DNA of 64,000 bases. It comes from Paenibacillus sp. UNC499MF (GTDB taxonomy: Bacteria; Bacillota; Bacilli; Paenibacillales; NBRC-103111). This document shows, piece after piece, positions 36,901 to 45,601 of the stretch. The stretch spans positions 124,001 to 188,000 of the forward strand of contig NZ_FNVF01000006.1 in NCBI RefSeq assembly GCF_900107975.1, given 5' to 3'. The notes under the pieces are model-generated. The model was not told where the DNA came from. It saw only the letters and a program-made list of their open reading frames with translations, and made no database searches. The first letter of the stretch is position 1; each line of letters begins with the position of its first letter. Made by a program: the position numbers and the translations under genes.

Positions 36901-38900
36901 ATCAGGTCAAAATCCGCGGCTACCGGATTGAGTTGGGAGAAATCGAAGCAAGACTTTTGAACAGGGATGAAATTAAAGAAACGATTGTATTGGACCGGAC
37001 AGACGCAAACGGACAGAAATATTTGTGCGCGTATCTGGTATGCACGGACGGTGCGGAACTGACGGTTTCCGAGCTTCGCGTCGGGCTTGCCGAAAGACTA
37101 CCGGATTATATGATTCCCGCCCAATTCGTTTTCCTGGATGCGATGCCGCTCACAAGCAACGGCAAAATCAACCGCAGAGCCCTCCCTGAACCGGACGGTT
37201 CGGTAAGGATGACGGCCGATTACGTTCAGCCGGAAACGGAAATGGAACATACGCTGGCCGAGATATGGCAGGACGTGCTTGGAATCAAAAAAATCGGCAT
37301 ACGCGACAACTTCTTCGAGCTGGGCGGCGATTCGATCAAAGCCTTGCAGATTGCCGCGCGATTGAACGCCAGAGGGCTCAAAATGGAGCTGCGGGATTTG
37401 TTCCGTCACCCGCAGATCGAGCAGGTGGTTCCTTATATCCAGGCTGTACAGCGGACCATTCACCAAGGAATAGTCCAAGGAAAGACGGAGCTTGCTCCTA
37501 TTCAGCGGAGATTTTTCGAACGTCACCAAACGGACCTCCATCACTACAACCAGGCCGTTATGCTGAAAAGCAAAGAGCGTTTGAAAGAAGACCTGCTCCG
37601 CCGAGTTTTGGATAAATTGACGCTGCATCACGATGCGCTCCGCACCGTATTTCGCCAGTCGCAGGATGGCGGCGTTACAGCTGAAACGCGGGACTGGAAA
37701 GAGGGAGAGGTGTACGAGCTGCACGCCTATGATCTGACTCTCGCGCCGGAACCTGCTCTGGAAATCGGTCCGATTGCAGACAGCCTGCAAAGCGGATTCG
37801 CGCTGGACCACGGTCCGCTTATGAAGCTTGCTCTGTTCCGCACCGCGGAAAACGATCATTTGCTGATTGTGATCCATCATTTGGTTGTGGACGGAGTTTC
37901 CTGGAGAATCCTGATGGAAGATCTGGAGGATGCGTACGCAATAGCATTGGATGGCCGTACCGTTTCTCTTCCGGCCAAAACCGATTCCTACCGAGAATGG
38001 GCTTCTCGGCTGACGGAATATGCGAACAGCAGCCGCGCTCAAACGGAACTAAGCTATTGGTCGGCTATTCGTTCTCAAATGCCCGATTCGCTCCCATCCG
38101 ATTATGAGGCAGTATCGGATAAAGTCGAAGACGGCAGGGACATTGAGATCGAACTAGACCGCGACAACACGGAAAAGCTGCTGAAACACGCGCAGCAAGC
38201 TTACAACACCGAAATCAACGATCTGCTTCTTACGGCTTTGGGGCTGTCCTTCCGCGAATGGAGCGGACTATCCCGAATTGCCGTCAGCATCGAGGGTCAC
38301 GGGCGCGAAGAAATTCTAAAGGATGTGGATGTATCCCGTACCGTCGGCTGGTTTACCGTCATGTATCCGTTCGTGCTTGATGTGAGCAGTCCCGATGATA
38401 TGGGGCATCAAATTAAGCTGGTAAAAGACGGGCTGCGCCGTGTTCCGAACAAAGGAATCGGCTACGGCATCCTCCGCTATTTGACCGAAGAGATCGATCA
38501 CGGAGAGCTTCCTTTCGCTTTTGAAGAACCTCAGATCAGTTTCAATTATTTGGGGCAATTTGACGGAGACAATGACGGCGGAGCACGATTCGATCAGTCT
38601 ACCTTCCCGTCGGGCAACGAAATCAGCGGCGGCAGCGAGAGAACGTTCGCGTTTGATATCAACGGGCAGGTCTCGGACGGAGTCCTACGTCTAACCTTTA
38701 ACTATAACCGTCATCAGTACCGGGCCGAAACGGTCGAAAAGCTGGCCGACGGATTCAAGAGCCACCTTCTGGAACTGATTCGCCACTGCTGCGGGAAAGA
38801 GACCGCCGAGCAGAGTCCGACCGACTTCACTTACCAGAACCTGTCCATCGGACAGTTCGAGAATATGGCGGCCCAACTGGCCGGCAAGCTTAAACTATAA
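30936..38900 (+). CDS. NRPS with Dab (or Orn) and D-Ser modules
   Basis: This 2654-residue synthetase has the order C-A-PCP-C-A-PCP-E. The first C (LTPLQEGMLFHAL; HHIIMDGWC, His145) has the look of a DCL domain. The first A domain code is D-V-G-E-I-S-S-I-D-K, which matches published Dab codes and is one residue from the Orn code; its PCP Ser is 1043. The second C is LCL-like (HHIITDG, His1263) and carries a low-complexity insert near 1182-1226. The second A domain code D-V-W-H-F-S-L-I-D-K is a Ser code; its PCP Ser is 2133. The final E domain is intact (HHLVVDGVSW, His2315; EGHGRE). It should therefore add L-Dab then D-Ser. It starts 23 bases after the previous gene behind an AGGGGG-rich site. 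Confidence 0.9.
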   Translation: MSKGLEIEKMSHLTPLQEGMLFHALMNPESHAYLEQVRLSIRGDLDVQALERSFGLLVKRHEPLRSNMYHKNVAKPRQIVFKDREASVVFEDLAGLRDGERDAKLESFIQADKNRPFDISKELLVRLTVLRTGSQEYTLLFTFHHIIMDGWCIGIVLEELLNYYEAERNGREATLSEVRPYSSYVQWLQKQDQAAASDYWRGLLEGLEEPSGLPGNSVTPAGRGYLLSERKFTVGADTARQLRSIAESSGATVSSLFLAAWSLILGRYNRSEDVVFGTVVSGRPPEIEGIERMVGLFINTVPVRIPLLPDSTFTGLVKEVQRQTVQSRGYDYYSLAEIQAQSALKQELIGHIVVFENYPLQELIGQGDLEKRLGFAITEADLAEQTPYDFNIEVEDGDVLNVTLSYNGYTYGEVEILRIQGHLETVLGQASSQSEKRVSEFTLLSEPERQELTEVWSGFSASYPVGTFHELFEAQAAQTPDKTAVVYEETSLTYRELNERANVLAHVLRRQGVKPDSLAAVLLERSADMVTAVLAIQKAGGAYIPIDPTYPEERIAYMLRDSGARVLLTQAALTGLLHGADYPGRVLDIQSLLEAAEKNGFIKALKPGAGEFTGSGEGTNWFSGLNPEEAVSNLETVNKPDDLAYVIYTSGTTGNAKGVMIEHRHYVNTAFGYRYGYRLREFDVKLLQIASFSFDVFAGDLARTFVNGGTMVICPQEVRIDPSALAGYLENHRITVFESTPALILPLMEHVHEQGTDISALKLLITSSDSCSVHDYGTLLERFAGSTRIMNSYGVTEAAIDSSFYEEAADKLPESGNVPIGRPLGNHRFYIVDSALRPVPAGVAGELCIGGDSVARGYLNRPELTAEKFVPSPFAGGGRLYRTGDLARWMQNGSVDFIGRIDYQVKIRGYRIEPGEIESALLKLEGVVQAVVTDRTDSSGHKYLCAYVAGDADEAWLRKKLAAELPGYMVPAHIVRLDSLPLTPNGKIDRKALPAPSGDPAPVSAYAAPRTLTEAQLAELWQEVLGVKTVGIDDSFFELGGHSLKAVLLIGRIAKQFSVEVPLREVFAHPTVRGLAPLIAGAEESAYADIEPVGEKDCHPVSPAQKRLLIIDRLGDAESAYNMCAALEMTGPLDRERLEEAFRTMVVRHESLRTSFAVIDGEPVQRIHQPEALDFRVSYRELDSNGHHEARAEAATASAGSHMAEADAVTDGSQDGANQPDSVLESLIRPFIRPFNLEEAPLLRAELIKLEEGRHLLLADMHHIITDGISIEVFVEEFSRLYAGETLPPLRIQYKDFASWQNGQITGGAAEKQAGYWKDLFGGGEDVPVLDMPADYIRPAIKSFEGDSLTYEIGSELTAELHRMCARTGTTLYMVLLAAFNTLLHRYTGQEDIVVGSPVAGRPHPDLETMMGMFVNTLPMRNFPSADKSFSNFLKEVKDGALHAYENQDIPFEEVVERLQLRRDVSRNPLFDVMFVLQNTGMNQFRFNEVTFRPVEFEMGIAKFDLTLSVEEFPDRLGLSFEYAIKLFKRDTIEKLSRHFLNILEAVVRNPDVNLADIELLTEEERHTIISQFNDTKAAFPENKTIHGWIEEQAAEDPDRIAVVFGDNRLTYGELDERANRLARTLRAKGARPDGVIAILTERSAEMMIGLLAILKAGSAYLPIDPAHPRDRVGFMLEDSGARTVLTASKWAGQLPAGYECILLDEEKSYHEDFSALSPEGAAGPGNLAYVIYTSGTTGNPKGVMIEHRALVNRIHWMQKRYPIGRDDVILQKTPYSFDVSVWELFWWGTQGARVVFLAPGGEKEPRLIVEEIKRSRVTTLHFVPSMLSVFLDHIEQNGQEEDLDSLRYVFASGEALQAQHANRFDRLIGTPGGVILANLYGPTEATIDVTYFDCPPGQLLEQVPIGKPIDNTELFIVDAKHRIQPVGVPGELCLAGTGLARGYLNRPELTAEKFVPIPHRPEAKMYKTGDLARWLPDGSVEYIGRIDHQVKIRGYRIELGEIEARLLNRDEIKETIVLDRTDANGQKYLCAYLVCTDGAELTVSELRVGLAERLPDYMIPAQFVFLDAMPLTSNGKINRRALPEPDGSVRMTADYVQPETEMEHTLAEIWQDVLGIKKIGIRDNFFELGGDSIKALQIAARLNARGLKMELRDLFRHPQIEQVVPYIQAVQRTIHQGIVQGKTELAPIQRRFFERHQTDLHHYNQAVMLKSKERLKEDLLRRVLDKLTLHHDALRTVFRQSQDGGVTAETRDWKEGEVYELHAYDLTLAPEPALEIGPIADSLQSGFALDHGPLMKLALFRTAENDHLLIVIHHLVVDGVSWRILMEDLEDAYAIALDGRTVSLPAKTDSYREWASRLTEYANSSRAQTELSYWSAIRSQMPDSLPSDYEAVSDKVEDGRDIEIELDRDNTEKLLKHAQQAYNTEINDLLLTALGLSFREWSGLSRIAVSIEGHGREEILKDVDVSRTVGWFTVMYPFVLDVSSPDDMGHQIKLVKDGLRRVPNKGIGYGILRYLTEEIDHGELPFAFEEPQISFNYLGQFDGDNDGGARFDQSTFPSGNEISGGSERTFAFDINGQVSDGVLRLTFNYNRHQYRAETVEKLADGFKSHLLELIRHCCGKETAEQSPTDFTYQNLSIGQFENMAAQLAGKLKL

Positions 38901-38944
38901 AAACGTTTGGTCCTCCCTGTTTCACCGCTTAAGGCGGACATATG

Positions 38945-38979
38945 CTTCCGGGCTGTCCTGCGGGACGGCCGGAAGTTTT
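38945..38979 (+). promoter_or_regulatory. Strong hairpin between the second and third NRPS genes
   Basis: CTTCCGG (38945-38951) pairs with CCGGAAG (38969-38975), and the inner part continues for six more pairs (one G-U) past a single bulged G, with a TGCG loop. TTTT follows, then the ribosome site AAGGAG. It could act as a partial terminator or an mRNA stability/processing element inside the operon. Confidence 0.5.
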
Positions 38980-38994
38980 AAGGAGAGTGAAATT

Positions 38995-41900
38995 GTGTCT
39001 CAAGTGAAGATTAAGGATATTTATCCGCTGTCCCCGATGCAGGAAGGCATGCTGTATCATTCCATGCTGGATCGGGATTCACAAGCTTATTTTCAGCAAA
39101 ATATCATTACCGTCGGAGAAGTATTGGATCGTGAGCTGGTTCAGCGCAGCCTGCAGCTGCTTATAGAGAGATACGATATTTTCCGCACGGTGTTCGTATA
39201 TAAAGAAACGGAGCGGCCCCTTCAAGTCGTGCTTCAGGAAAGGGAGGCGCCTGCGGTCTACACGGAGGACGTTTCCGGCCTGAGCGAGGCTCTTAAGACG
39301 GATGCGCTTGAAAAGTTTACCGGAACTGACAGGACGAACGTTTTTGATCTGGAAAAGGATGTGCCCCTTCGTCTGGCTTTGTTCAAATGGAGCGAAAACA
39401 CATGCAAACTGGTATGGAGTTTTCCGCATATCGTAATGGACGGCTGGTGCCTCGGCATCGTGGCCAACGACTTTTTCGGTCTCTACACGTCGCTTAGGGA
39501 CGGAACCCGCGCCAATCTGGAACCGGTGTACCCGTTCAGCAGCTTCATTCAATGGCTGGAAAATCAGAACCGGGAAGAAGCCTCGGCTTACTGGAACAAG
39601 TATCTGGACGGACTGGAAAACGAAACGGCGGTTCCGGGATTCAGCCGGACTAACGGGAGATCCGCTTTCCGGCTCGAACATCATTCATTGAAGCTCGACG
39701 CCGCACTTACGCAAAAGATGGAACTGATCGCAAAACGTCACCAGGTTACAGTAAGCACCGTTTTCCAGACCGTTTGGGGCGTGCTTCTTCAAGCCTATAA
39801 CAACAGCACGGATGTCGTATTCGGCACTGTCGTCTCGGGCAGGCCCGAAGAGATTAAAGGTATTGAGAACATGGTAGGACTGTTCATCAATACGATTCCT
39901 TTCCGGGTCAGCGGAGAGAAGAACGAAAGTTTCGCCGCATTATTGAGCCGTGTGCAGAGCGGCTGGATGGAGTCCAATGCGTATTCTTATCTTTCGCTCG
40001 CGGACATCCAGACGCAGTCTCCGTTAAAACATAATCTGATCCGGCACCTTGTTGTGTTCGAAAATTATCCCATATCCGAAGAACTTATCGGAAACGGGGA
40101 TGAAGCCGGAGAAAGCCGGCGTCCGGATGGAGAACGAGGCCAAAAAAGCCTCCGGATCACGGAAGTGGACGGCTTCGAACAAACGAACTACGAGCTTACG
40201 CTGACGGTGATACCGGGCCGCGAGCTCGAAATCAAATTCAGCTTCAATGCGGAGAGTGTTGAACAGGCGGGAATCCGCGCGATTGCCGGGCATCTCTACG
40301 AGGTGCTGGGGCAGATCACGGAAACGCCTGAGATGACGCTGGGGGCAATAGAGCTGCTCACGGATGAAGAACGCGGCCTGCTGCGCGCTTTTAACGACAC
40401 TGACGCATCCTATCCCGCCGAAAAAACGATGCACGGCTGGTTCGAACTCCAGGCGGCCATGACACCGGAAAAAATCGCCGTCATCTTCGGCGAGAAGCGT
40501 CTTACGTACCGTGAACTCAACGTGCGCGCCAATCGTCTTGCCCGGCAGCTGCGCTTAAAGGGTGTAGAGCCGGATAAGGTAGTCGGTATCCTTTGTGAGC
40601 GGTCTATCGAGATGATGATCGGGCTGCTGGCCATTTTAAAAGCTGGCGGGGCTTATCTGCCGATCGATCCCGCGCATCCGCAGGATAGAATCGATTATAT
40701 GCTTGCCGACAGCGGGGCTGTTCTGGTGCTTGCGCAGCAGCATCTGACGGATCGCTCACCGGCTGGTATAGAGACTGTCAAGCTCGATGCGGAAAACCTT
40801 CTGACGGGCGACGGAAGCAATCTGTCTCGCGGATCGGGACCGGAACAGCTTGCTTATGTTATCTATACGTCCGGCACGACCGGAAATCCGAAGGGGGTCA
40901 TGATCGAGCACCACGCCCTAATCAACCGCCTTCACTGGATGCAGAAACGTTATCCGTTGGACGAAAAAGACGTTATTTTACAGAAAACGCCGTACAGCTT
41001 TGACGTATCCGTTTGGGAGCTGTTCTGGTGGGGAGCTTACGGGGCGAAGGTGGTATTTCTGGAACCGGGCGCGGAGAAAGACCCGGCGCAGATTGCCAAA
41101 GCCATTGATAAGTACAAAGTAACGACCATGCATTTTGTGCCTTCCATGTTGTCCGTTTTTCTCGATCATGCGGAGAGCCGGATAGAGCCGGGTGCATTGT
41201 CCAGCTTGCGTTATGTGTTCGCCAGCGGCGAAGCGCTCAATCCTCAGCAGGCCAACCGGTTTAATTCGCTTTTTTACCGGACCAACGGCTCACGGCTGAT
41301 CAATTTGTACGGACCGACGGAAGCGACCATCGATGTTTCCTATTTTGACTGCTCCTTCGGAGAAAATGCGCTGGACCGCGTTCCGATCGGCAAACCGATC
41401 GATAACATCCGGCTCTACATTACGGATGATGCGGGCCGCCTTCAGCCTGTGGGAGTTGCGGGTGAGCTTTGTATCGCAGGTACGGGTCTGGCCAGAGGAT
41501 ATTTGAACCGGCCCGAGCTGACGGCTGAAAAATTTGCGTCAGTTGATTTCGACCCATCCGGACGCATCTACAAAACGGGTGATCTGGCACGCTGGCTGCC
41601 GGACGGCAATATCGAATATCTCGGACGTCTGGATCACCAGGTCAAAATCCGCGGCTACCGGATTGAGCTTGGCGAGATCGAAGCGGCTTTGCTCGGGCAT
41701 CCGATGGTCAAAGAAGCGCTCGTTATGGACCGGACCGACAGCCAGGGACAGAAGGTGCTGTGCGCCTATCTCGTATGCGGCCCTGATCCTGCCCCGGAAA
41801 CGGATCTTCTGCGGGAGGCGCTTGCAGCAAAACTTCCGGGGTATATGATTCCTTCTTATTTCGTATTCCTGCCGGAAATGCCTCTTACATCCAATGGCAA

Positions 41901-44900
41901 AGTGAATCGCAGGGCGCTTCCCGAGCCCGACAAGGCTTGGGATGAAAACGGATATATTGCGCCCGAAGGAGAGACCGAGGAAGTGCTTGCCGCCATCTGG
42001 CAGGATGTGCTTGGAGTGGAGCGCATCGGAGCCGGCGATTCGTTTTTTGACCGGGGCGGGCACTCTCTGAAAGCGGCTTTGCTTGTATCCAAAATACATC
42101 AGCGGCTGCAAATCGATTTACCGCTGCGTCAAGTGTTCGAGTCGCCTACGATCCGTTCGATGGCCGAAGCGATCCGTAAAGAAGCCTTCTCGGCTCACCA
42201 AGCTATCGAGCCTGCCGAACCGCAAACCGTGTATCCGGTCACATCGGCACAAAAGAGATTAATGGTTCTGGATCAGCTGGAACAAGAGAGCACCGCTTAC
42301 CATATCCCGCATGTGCTTATCAGCCGGGTTCCATTGGAACGCGGACGACTGCAGAGCGTTTTTGAGAACATGAGCGCCCGTCACGAATCTCTCCGTACTT
42401 CCTTTGAACGAATTGAAGCCGATGTTGTTCAACGGATTCATCCGAAAGCTGCTTTCAAGATAGAAGAAATTACTTTGTCGGTAGTGGGCCAAGAATCTTT
42501 AAGCGATCTTGACGAAAGCACGCAGACCGAGGAGAAAGGCGGAATCGGGGAACTCCCGGCGGGGTCAGGGTTAGCGGATATTTTGAAATCCGCTGTAGAA
42601 ATGACGACGATTCATAAGGCGGGTGTGTACGGAACCGGCAGCCAACCTGAGGAACCGGCTATCGTGCAGGACCTTCTTACACCGACCGAGAAAGAGGCGC
42701 TAGACCGGGTTATCGAAGGCTTTATTCGTCCCTTTAACCTTGCGGAGGTTCCGCTCATTCGGGTGGGAGCGGCCGATTTAGCCTGCGGGGGCACCGCACT
42801 TTTAATCGACATGCATCATATTATAGCCGACGGTGTTTCCATGGCGGTCATTGCGAATGAATTTAACCGGCTTTATGCGGGAGAAGAGCTGCCCCCTCTC
42901 AAAATCCAATACAAGGATTACGCTGTTTGGCAGCAAAAACGAAACGCAAGTGGCGTTTTGGACGCCCAGGAAGCTTATTGGGCGGATAAGCTGAGCGGCG
43001 AGCTGCCTGTCCTGAACTTTCCGAACGATTTTACACGGCCTCCGCTTCAGAGCTTCGAGGGAGACCGATATATTTTCACACTCGGATCAGGCGAAGTCGA
43101 GGCGCTTAAGCAAACGGCATCCCGTGCCGGTGCGACGTTGTATATGATTTTGCTCGCTTCATTCAATACGCTGCTGCATCGCTACACGGGACAAGAGGAT
43201 GTTATAGTCGGAACTCCAGTCGCAGGCAGGACGCACGCGGATCTGCAGCCCCTTATCGGGATGTTCGTCAATACCCTTCCGATGAGAAGCTTTCCTGCCG
43301 GGGACAAAACGTTCAGCCGGCTGCTTGAAGAGGTCAAGCAAACGGCGCTTGGAGGGTTTCAGAACCAGGAGATACCTCTTGAGTCGATTTTGGACAAGTT
43401 GTCACTCAAACGTGATTTAAGCCGCAATCCCTTATTTGACACGATGCTTATTTTTCAAAATCTCGGTATCGAAGAGATCGGCCAGCAGGGGGAACTGTTC
43501 CAGGCTTATGATTTCGGACATGACGTATCCAAGCTGGATCTCACCCTTCAAGCGGAAGAAAACGAGAACGGCGGCATCGATTTTCAGATAGAGTTTGCAA
43601 CGAGCTTGTTCAGAAAAGAAACGATCCGGCGGCTTGCGGGCCATTATCTCCGCATATTGGAAGCGGCCGTCCGCAATCCTGACATCAAACTGTCCGAGAT
43701 AGATATGCTGGAAGAACGGGAACACCGCATGCTGGTGGAGACTTTTAACAATACGGCCGCAGCATTCGCCGACGACAAAACGATCCACCAACAGTTTGAA
43801 GAGCAGGCAGCCCTCACTCCGGACGCCCCCGCCTTGTTGTACGGCGATCAGGTATTCAGTTACCGGGAACTGAACGAAAAGGCAAACTCGCTGGCGCGCA
43901 CGTTACAAAGCCACGGGATCGGACCCGACCGGCTCGTCGGGCTACTAACGGATCGCTCTCCGTCCATGATGATCGGCCTTTTGGCCGTATTGAAAGCGGG
44001 CGGTGCCTATGTGCCGATTGACCCGGATTATCCGGCGGCTCGTGTTGCCTACATGCTGGAAGACAGTCAAGCCCGTGTTCTTCTCACCGAGGGCACACTG
44101 GCCAAAGATCTGCAGGGTTATGTGGACACCGTTATCTCTCTTGACAGGGAAGAAGTTTACGGAAGCGAGAGCGGCAACCTGGGGATCACCAGTGAACCTT
44201 GCCATCTTGCTTACGTCATTTACACGTCGGGCTCGACCGGAAATCCGAAGGGGGTTATGCTCCAGCACCGTTCCGTTTCCAACTTTTTTACCGGAATGCG
44301 GGAGAAAATCGATTTTGTCCCAGGACGTAAAATTTTGGCTTTAACGACGGTGTCTTTCGATATCTTCGTGTTGGAAACGCTGCTTCCGCTGTCCTGCGGG
44401 ATGAGCGTCGTACTGGCGGAAACGCTGCATCAGACGGAACCGGCAGCGCTCAGCGGCCTAATTGCCGGACAGGGCATCGATACGCTGCAAATCACGCCTT
44501 CGCGCCTTCAAATGCTGCTTGGCAGTCCGGAAGGTGCTTCCAGCCTCCGGCATGTCCGTACTATTCTCGTCGGCGGCGAGGCTATGCCGGCTGCGCTTCT
44601 GCGTTCGCTTCAGGAATTCCCGGAATTGAACATTTTCAACATGTACGGACCGACGGAAACAACAGTGTGGTCTGCCGTGCAGAATTTGACAAACGCCGAC
44701 TCCATCAATATCGGCAGACCTATCGCAAACACGCAGATTTACATCGTCGACGCCGGAGGCGGGCTGCAGCCTGCAGGAGTCCCGGGCGAGCTCTGCATAG
44801 CAGGCGAAGGACTGGCGCGCGGGTACTGGAACAGGCCTGATCTGACGGCCGAGAAATTTGTTCCCTGCCCGTTCGGCAAGGGTGGAGGACGGATGTACAA

Positions 44901-45570
44901 GACAGGCGATCTTGCCCGGTGGCTTCCGGACGGCAGTCTTGAGTTCCTTGGACGTTTGGATCACCAGGTCAAGGTCAGAGGATATCGTATTGAACTGGGC
45001 GAGATCGAGAGTGCTCTCGTTCGTCATGAAGCTGTCGAAGAAGCGGTCGTCCTGGCCAAGGAGGACGCTGCAGGCGGACATACGTTGACGGGGTACCTTG
45101 TTGTAAAAACGGAGATTCCGGCAGCGGAAATTCGTACCTTCCTCGGACAAAGTCTGCCGGATTACATGATTCCGGCCGCATTCGCCCAGCTTGAGAAGTT
45201 TCCTTTGACGCCGAACGGGAAAACGGACCGAAAAGCGCTGCTGGGCCTGGATGCCGTGCAAACTTCCGCAGCCGTTTATGCTGCTCCGTCAGACGAGATC
45301 GAAGAGCAGCTAGCTGTCATGTGGGCCGATATTCTTGGTGCTGAACGAGTGGGAGTAAACGATAATTTCTTCGAATTGGGCGGACACTCGCTCAAAGCGT
45401 CTCTATTCGTTGCCCGGGTACGTGAACAATGGGGAATCGAGCTGGAGCTGCGTCAGTTGTTCCGGCAACCGACTATCGCGGAGATTGCGGAGCATATCCG
45501 GCTGGAGCTGGAAGAATTACGCAGGCTGGAAGAAATCTTACGGGAAATCGAAGCGCTGGAGCAGGTGTGA
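38995..45570 (+). CDS. NRPS with Ser and Gly modules
   Basis: This 2191-residue synthetase has the order C-A-PCP-C-A-PCP. It starts at GTG 38995 behind AAGGAGAG. The first C (IYPLSPMQEGMLYHSM; PHIVMDGWC with catalytic His145 kept and the first His replaced by Pro) is DCL-like, as expected after the D-Ser module. The first A code is D-V-W-H-F-S-L-I-D-K, Ser; PCP Ser1024. The second C is LCL-like (HHIIADG, His1275) with a long low-complexity insert near 1163-1235. The second A code D-I-L-Q-L-G-M-V-W-K indicates Gly; PCP Ser2132. It ends in a Glu/Leu-rich helix (LEELRRLEEILREIEALEQ) that may dock to the next synthetase. No E or thioesterase domain is present. Confidence 0.9.
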   Translation: MSQVKIKDIYPLSPMQEGMLYHSMLDRDSQAYFQQNIITVGEVLDRELVQRSLQLLIERYDIFRTVFVYKETERPLQVVLQEREAPAVYTEDVSGLSEALKTDALEKFTGTDRTNVFDLEKDVPLRLALFKWSENTCKLVWSFPHIVMDGWCLGIVANDFFGLYTSLRDGTRANLEPVYPFSSFIQWLENQNREEASAYWNKYLDGLENETAVPGFSRTNGRSAFRLEHHSLKLDAALTQKMELIAKRHQVTVSTVFQTVWGVLLQAYNNSTDVVFGTVVSGRPEEIKGIENMVGLFINTIPFRVSGEKNESFAALLSRVQSGWMESNAYSYLSLADIQTQSPLKHNLIRHLVVFENYPISEELIGNGDEAGESRRPDGERGQKSLRITEVDGFEQTNYELTLTVIPGRELEIKFSFNAESVEQAGIRAIAGHLYEVLGQITETPEMTLGAIELLTDEERGLLRAFNDTDASYPAEKTMHGWFELQAAMTPEKIAVIFGEKRLTYRELNVRANRLARQLRLKGVEPDKVVGILCERSIEMMIGLLAILKAGGAYLPIDPAHPQDRIDYMLADSGAVLVLAQQHLTDRSPAGIETVKLDAENLLTGDGSNLSRGSGPEQLAYVIYTSGTTGNPKGVMIEHHALINRLHWMQKRYPLDEKDVILQKTPYSFDVSVWELFWWGAYGAKVVFLEPGAEKDPAQIAKAIDKYKVTTMHFVPSMLSVFLDHAESRIEPGALSSLRYVFASGEALNPQQANRFNSLFYRTNGSRLINLYGPTEATIDVSYFDCSFGENALDRVPIGKPIDNIRLYITDDAGRLQPVGVAGELCIAGTGLARGYLNRPELTAEKFASVDFDPSGRIYKTGDLARWLPDGNIEYLGRLDHQVKIRGYRIELGEIEAALLGHPMVKEALVMDRTDSQGQKVLCAYLVCGPDPAPETDLLREALAAKLPGYMIPSYFVFLPEMPLTSNGKVNRRALPEPDKAWDENGYIAPEGETEEVLAAIWQDVLGVERIGAGDSFFDRGGHSLKAALLVSKIHQRLQIDLPLRQVFESPTIRSMAEAIRKEAFSAHQAIEPAEPQTVYPVTSAQKRLMVLDQLEQESTAYHIPHVLISRVPLERGRLQSVFENMSARHESLRTSFERIEADVVQRIHPKAAFKIEEITLSVVGQESLSDLDESTQTEEKGGIGELPAGSGLADILKSAVEMTTIHKAGVYGTGSQPEEPAIVQDLLTPTEKEALDRVIEGFIRPFNLAEVPLIRVGAADLACGGTALLIDMHHIIADGVSMAVIANEFNRLYAGEELPPLKIQYKDYAVWQQKRNASGVLDAQEAYWADKLSGELPVLNFPNDFTRPPLQSFEGDRYIFTLGSGEVEALKQTASRAGATLYMILLASFNTLLHRYTGQEDVIVGTPVAGRTHADLQPLIGMFVNTLPMRSFPAGDKTFSRLLEEVKQTALGGFQNQEIPLESILDKLSLKRDLSRNPLFDTMLIFQNLGIEEIGQQGELFQAYDFGHDVSKLDLTLQAEENENGGIDFQIEFATSLFRKETIRRLAGHYLRILEAAVRNPDIKLSEIDMLEEREHRMLVETFNNTAAAFADDKTIHQQFEEQAALTPDAPALLYGDQVFSYRELNEKANSLARTLQSHGIGPDRLVGLLTDRSPSMMIGLLAVLKAGGAYVPIDPDYPAARVAYMLEDSQARVLLTEGTLAKDLQGYVDTVISLDREEVYGSESGNLGITSEPCHLAYVIYTSGSTGNPKGVMLQHRSVSNFFTGMREKIDFVPGRKILALTTVSFDIFVLETLLPLSCGMSVVLAETLHQTEPAALSGLIAGQGIDTLQITPSRLQMLLGSPEGASSLRHVRTILVGGEAMPAALLRSLQEFPELNIFNMYGPTETTVWSAVQNLTNADSINIGRPIANTQIYIVDAGGGLQPAGVPGELCIAGEGLARGYWNRPDLTAEKFVPCPFGKGGGRMYKTGDLARWLPDGSLEFLGRLDHQVKVRGYRIELGEIESALVRHEAVEEAVVLAKEDAAGGHTLTGYLVVKTEIPAAEIRTFLGQSLPDYMIPAAFAQLEKFPLTPNGKTDRKALLGLDAVQTSAAVYAAPSDEIEEQLAVMWADILGAERVGVNDNFFELGGHSLKASLFVARVREQWGIELELRQLFRQPTIAEIAEHIRLELEELRRLEEILREIEALEQV

Positions 45571-45601
45571 ACGGTGCAGACGGTAAAGACCAGGAGAGGG
45601 A

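Noticed and set aside
30936-38900. Ornithine instead of Dab for the first module
   Set aside because: Not fully excluded, but the code has Ser where the Orn code has Gly, and an ectB-like gene heads the operon.
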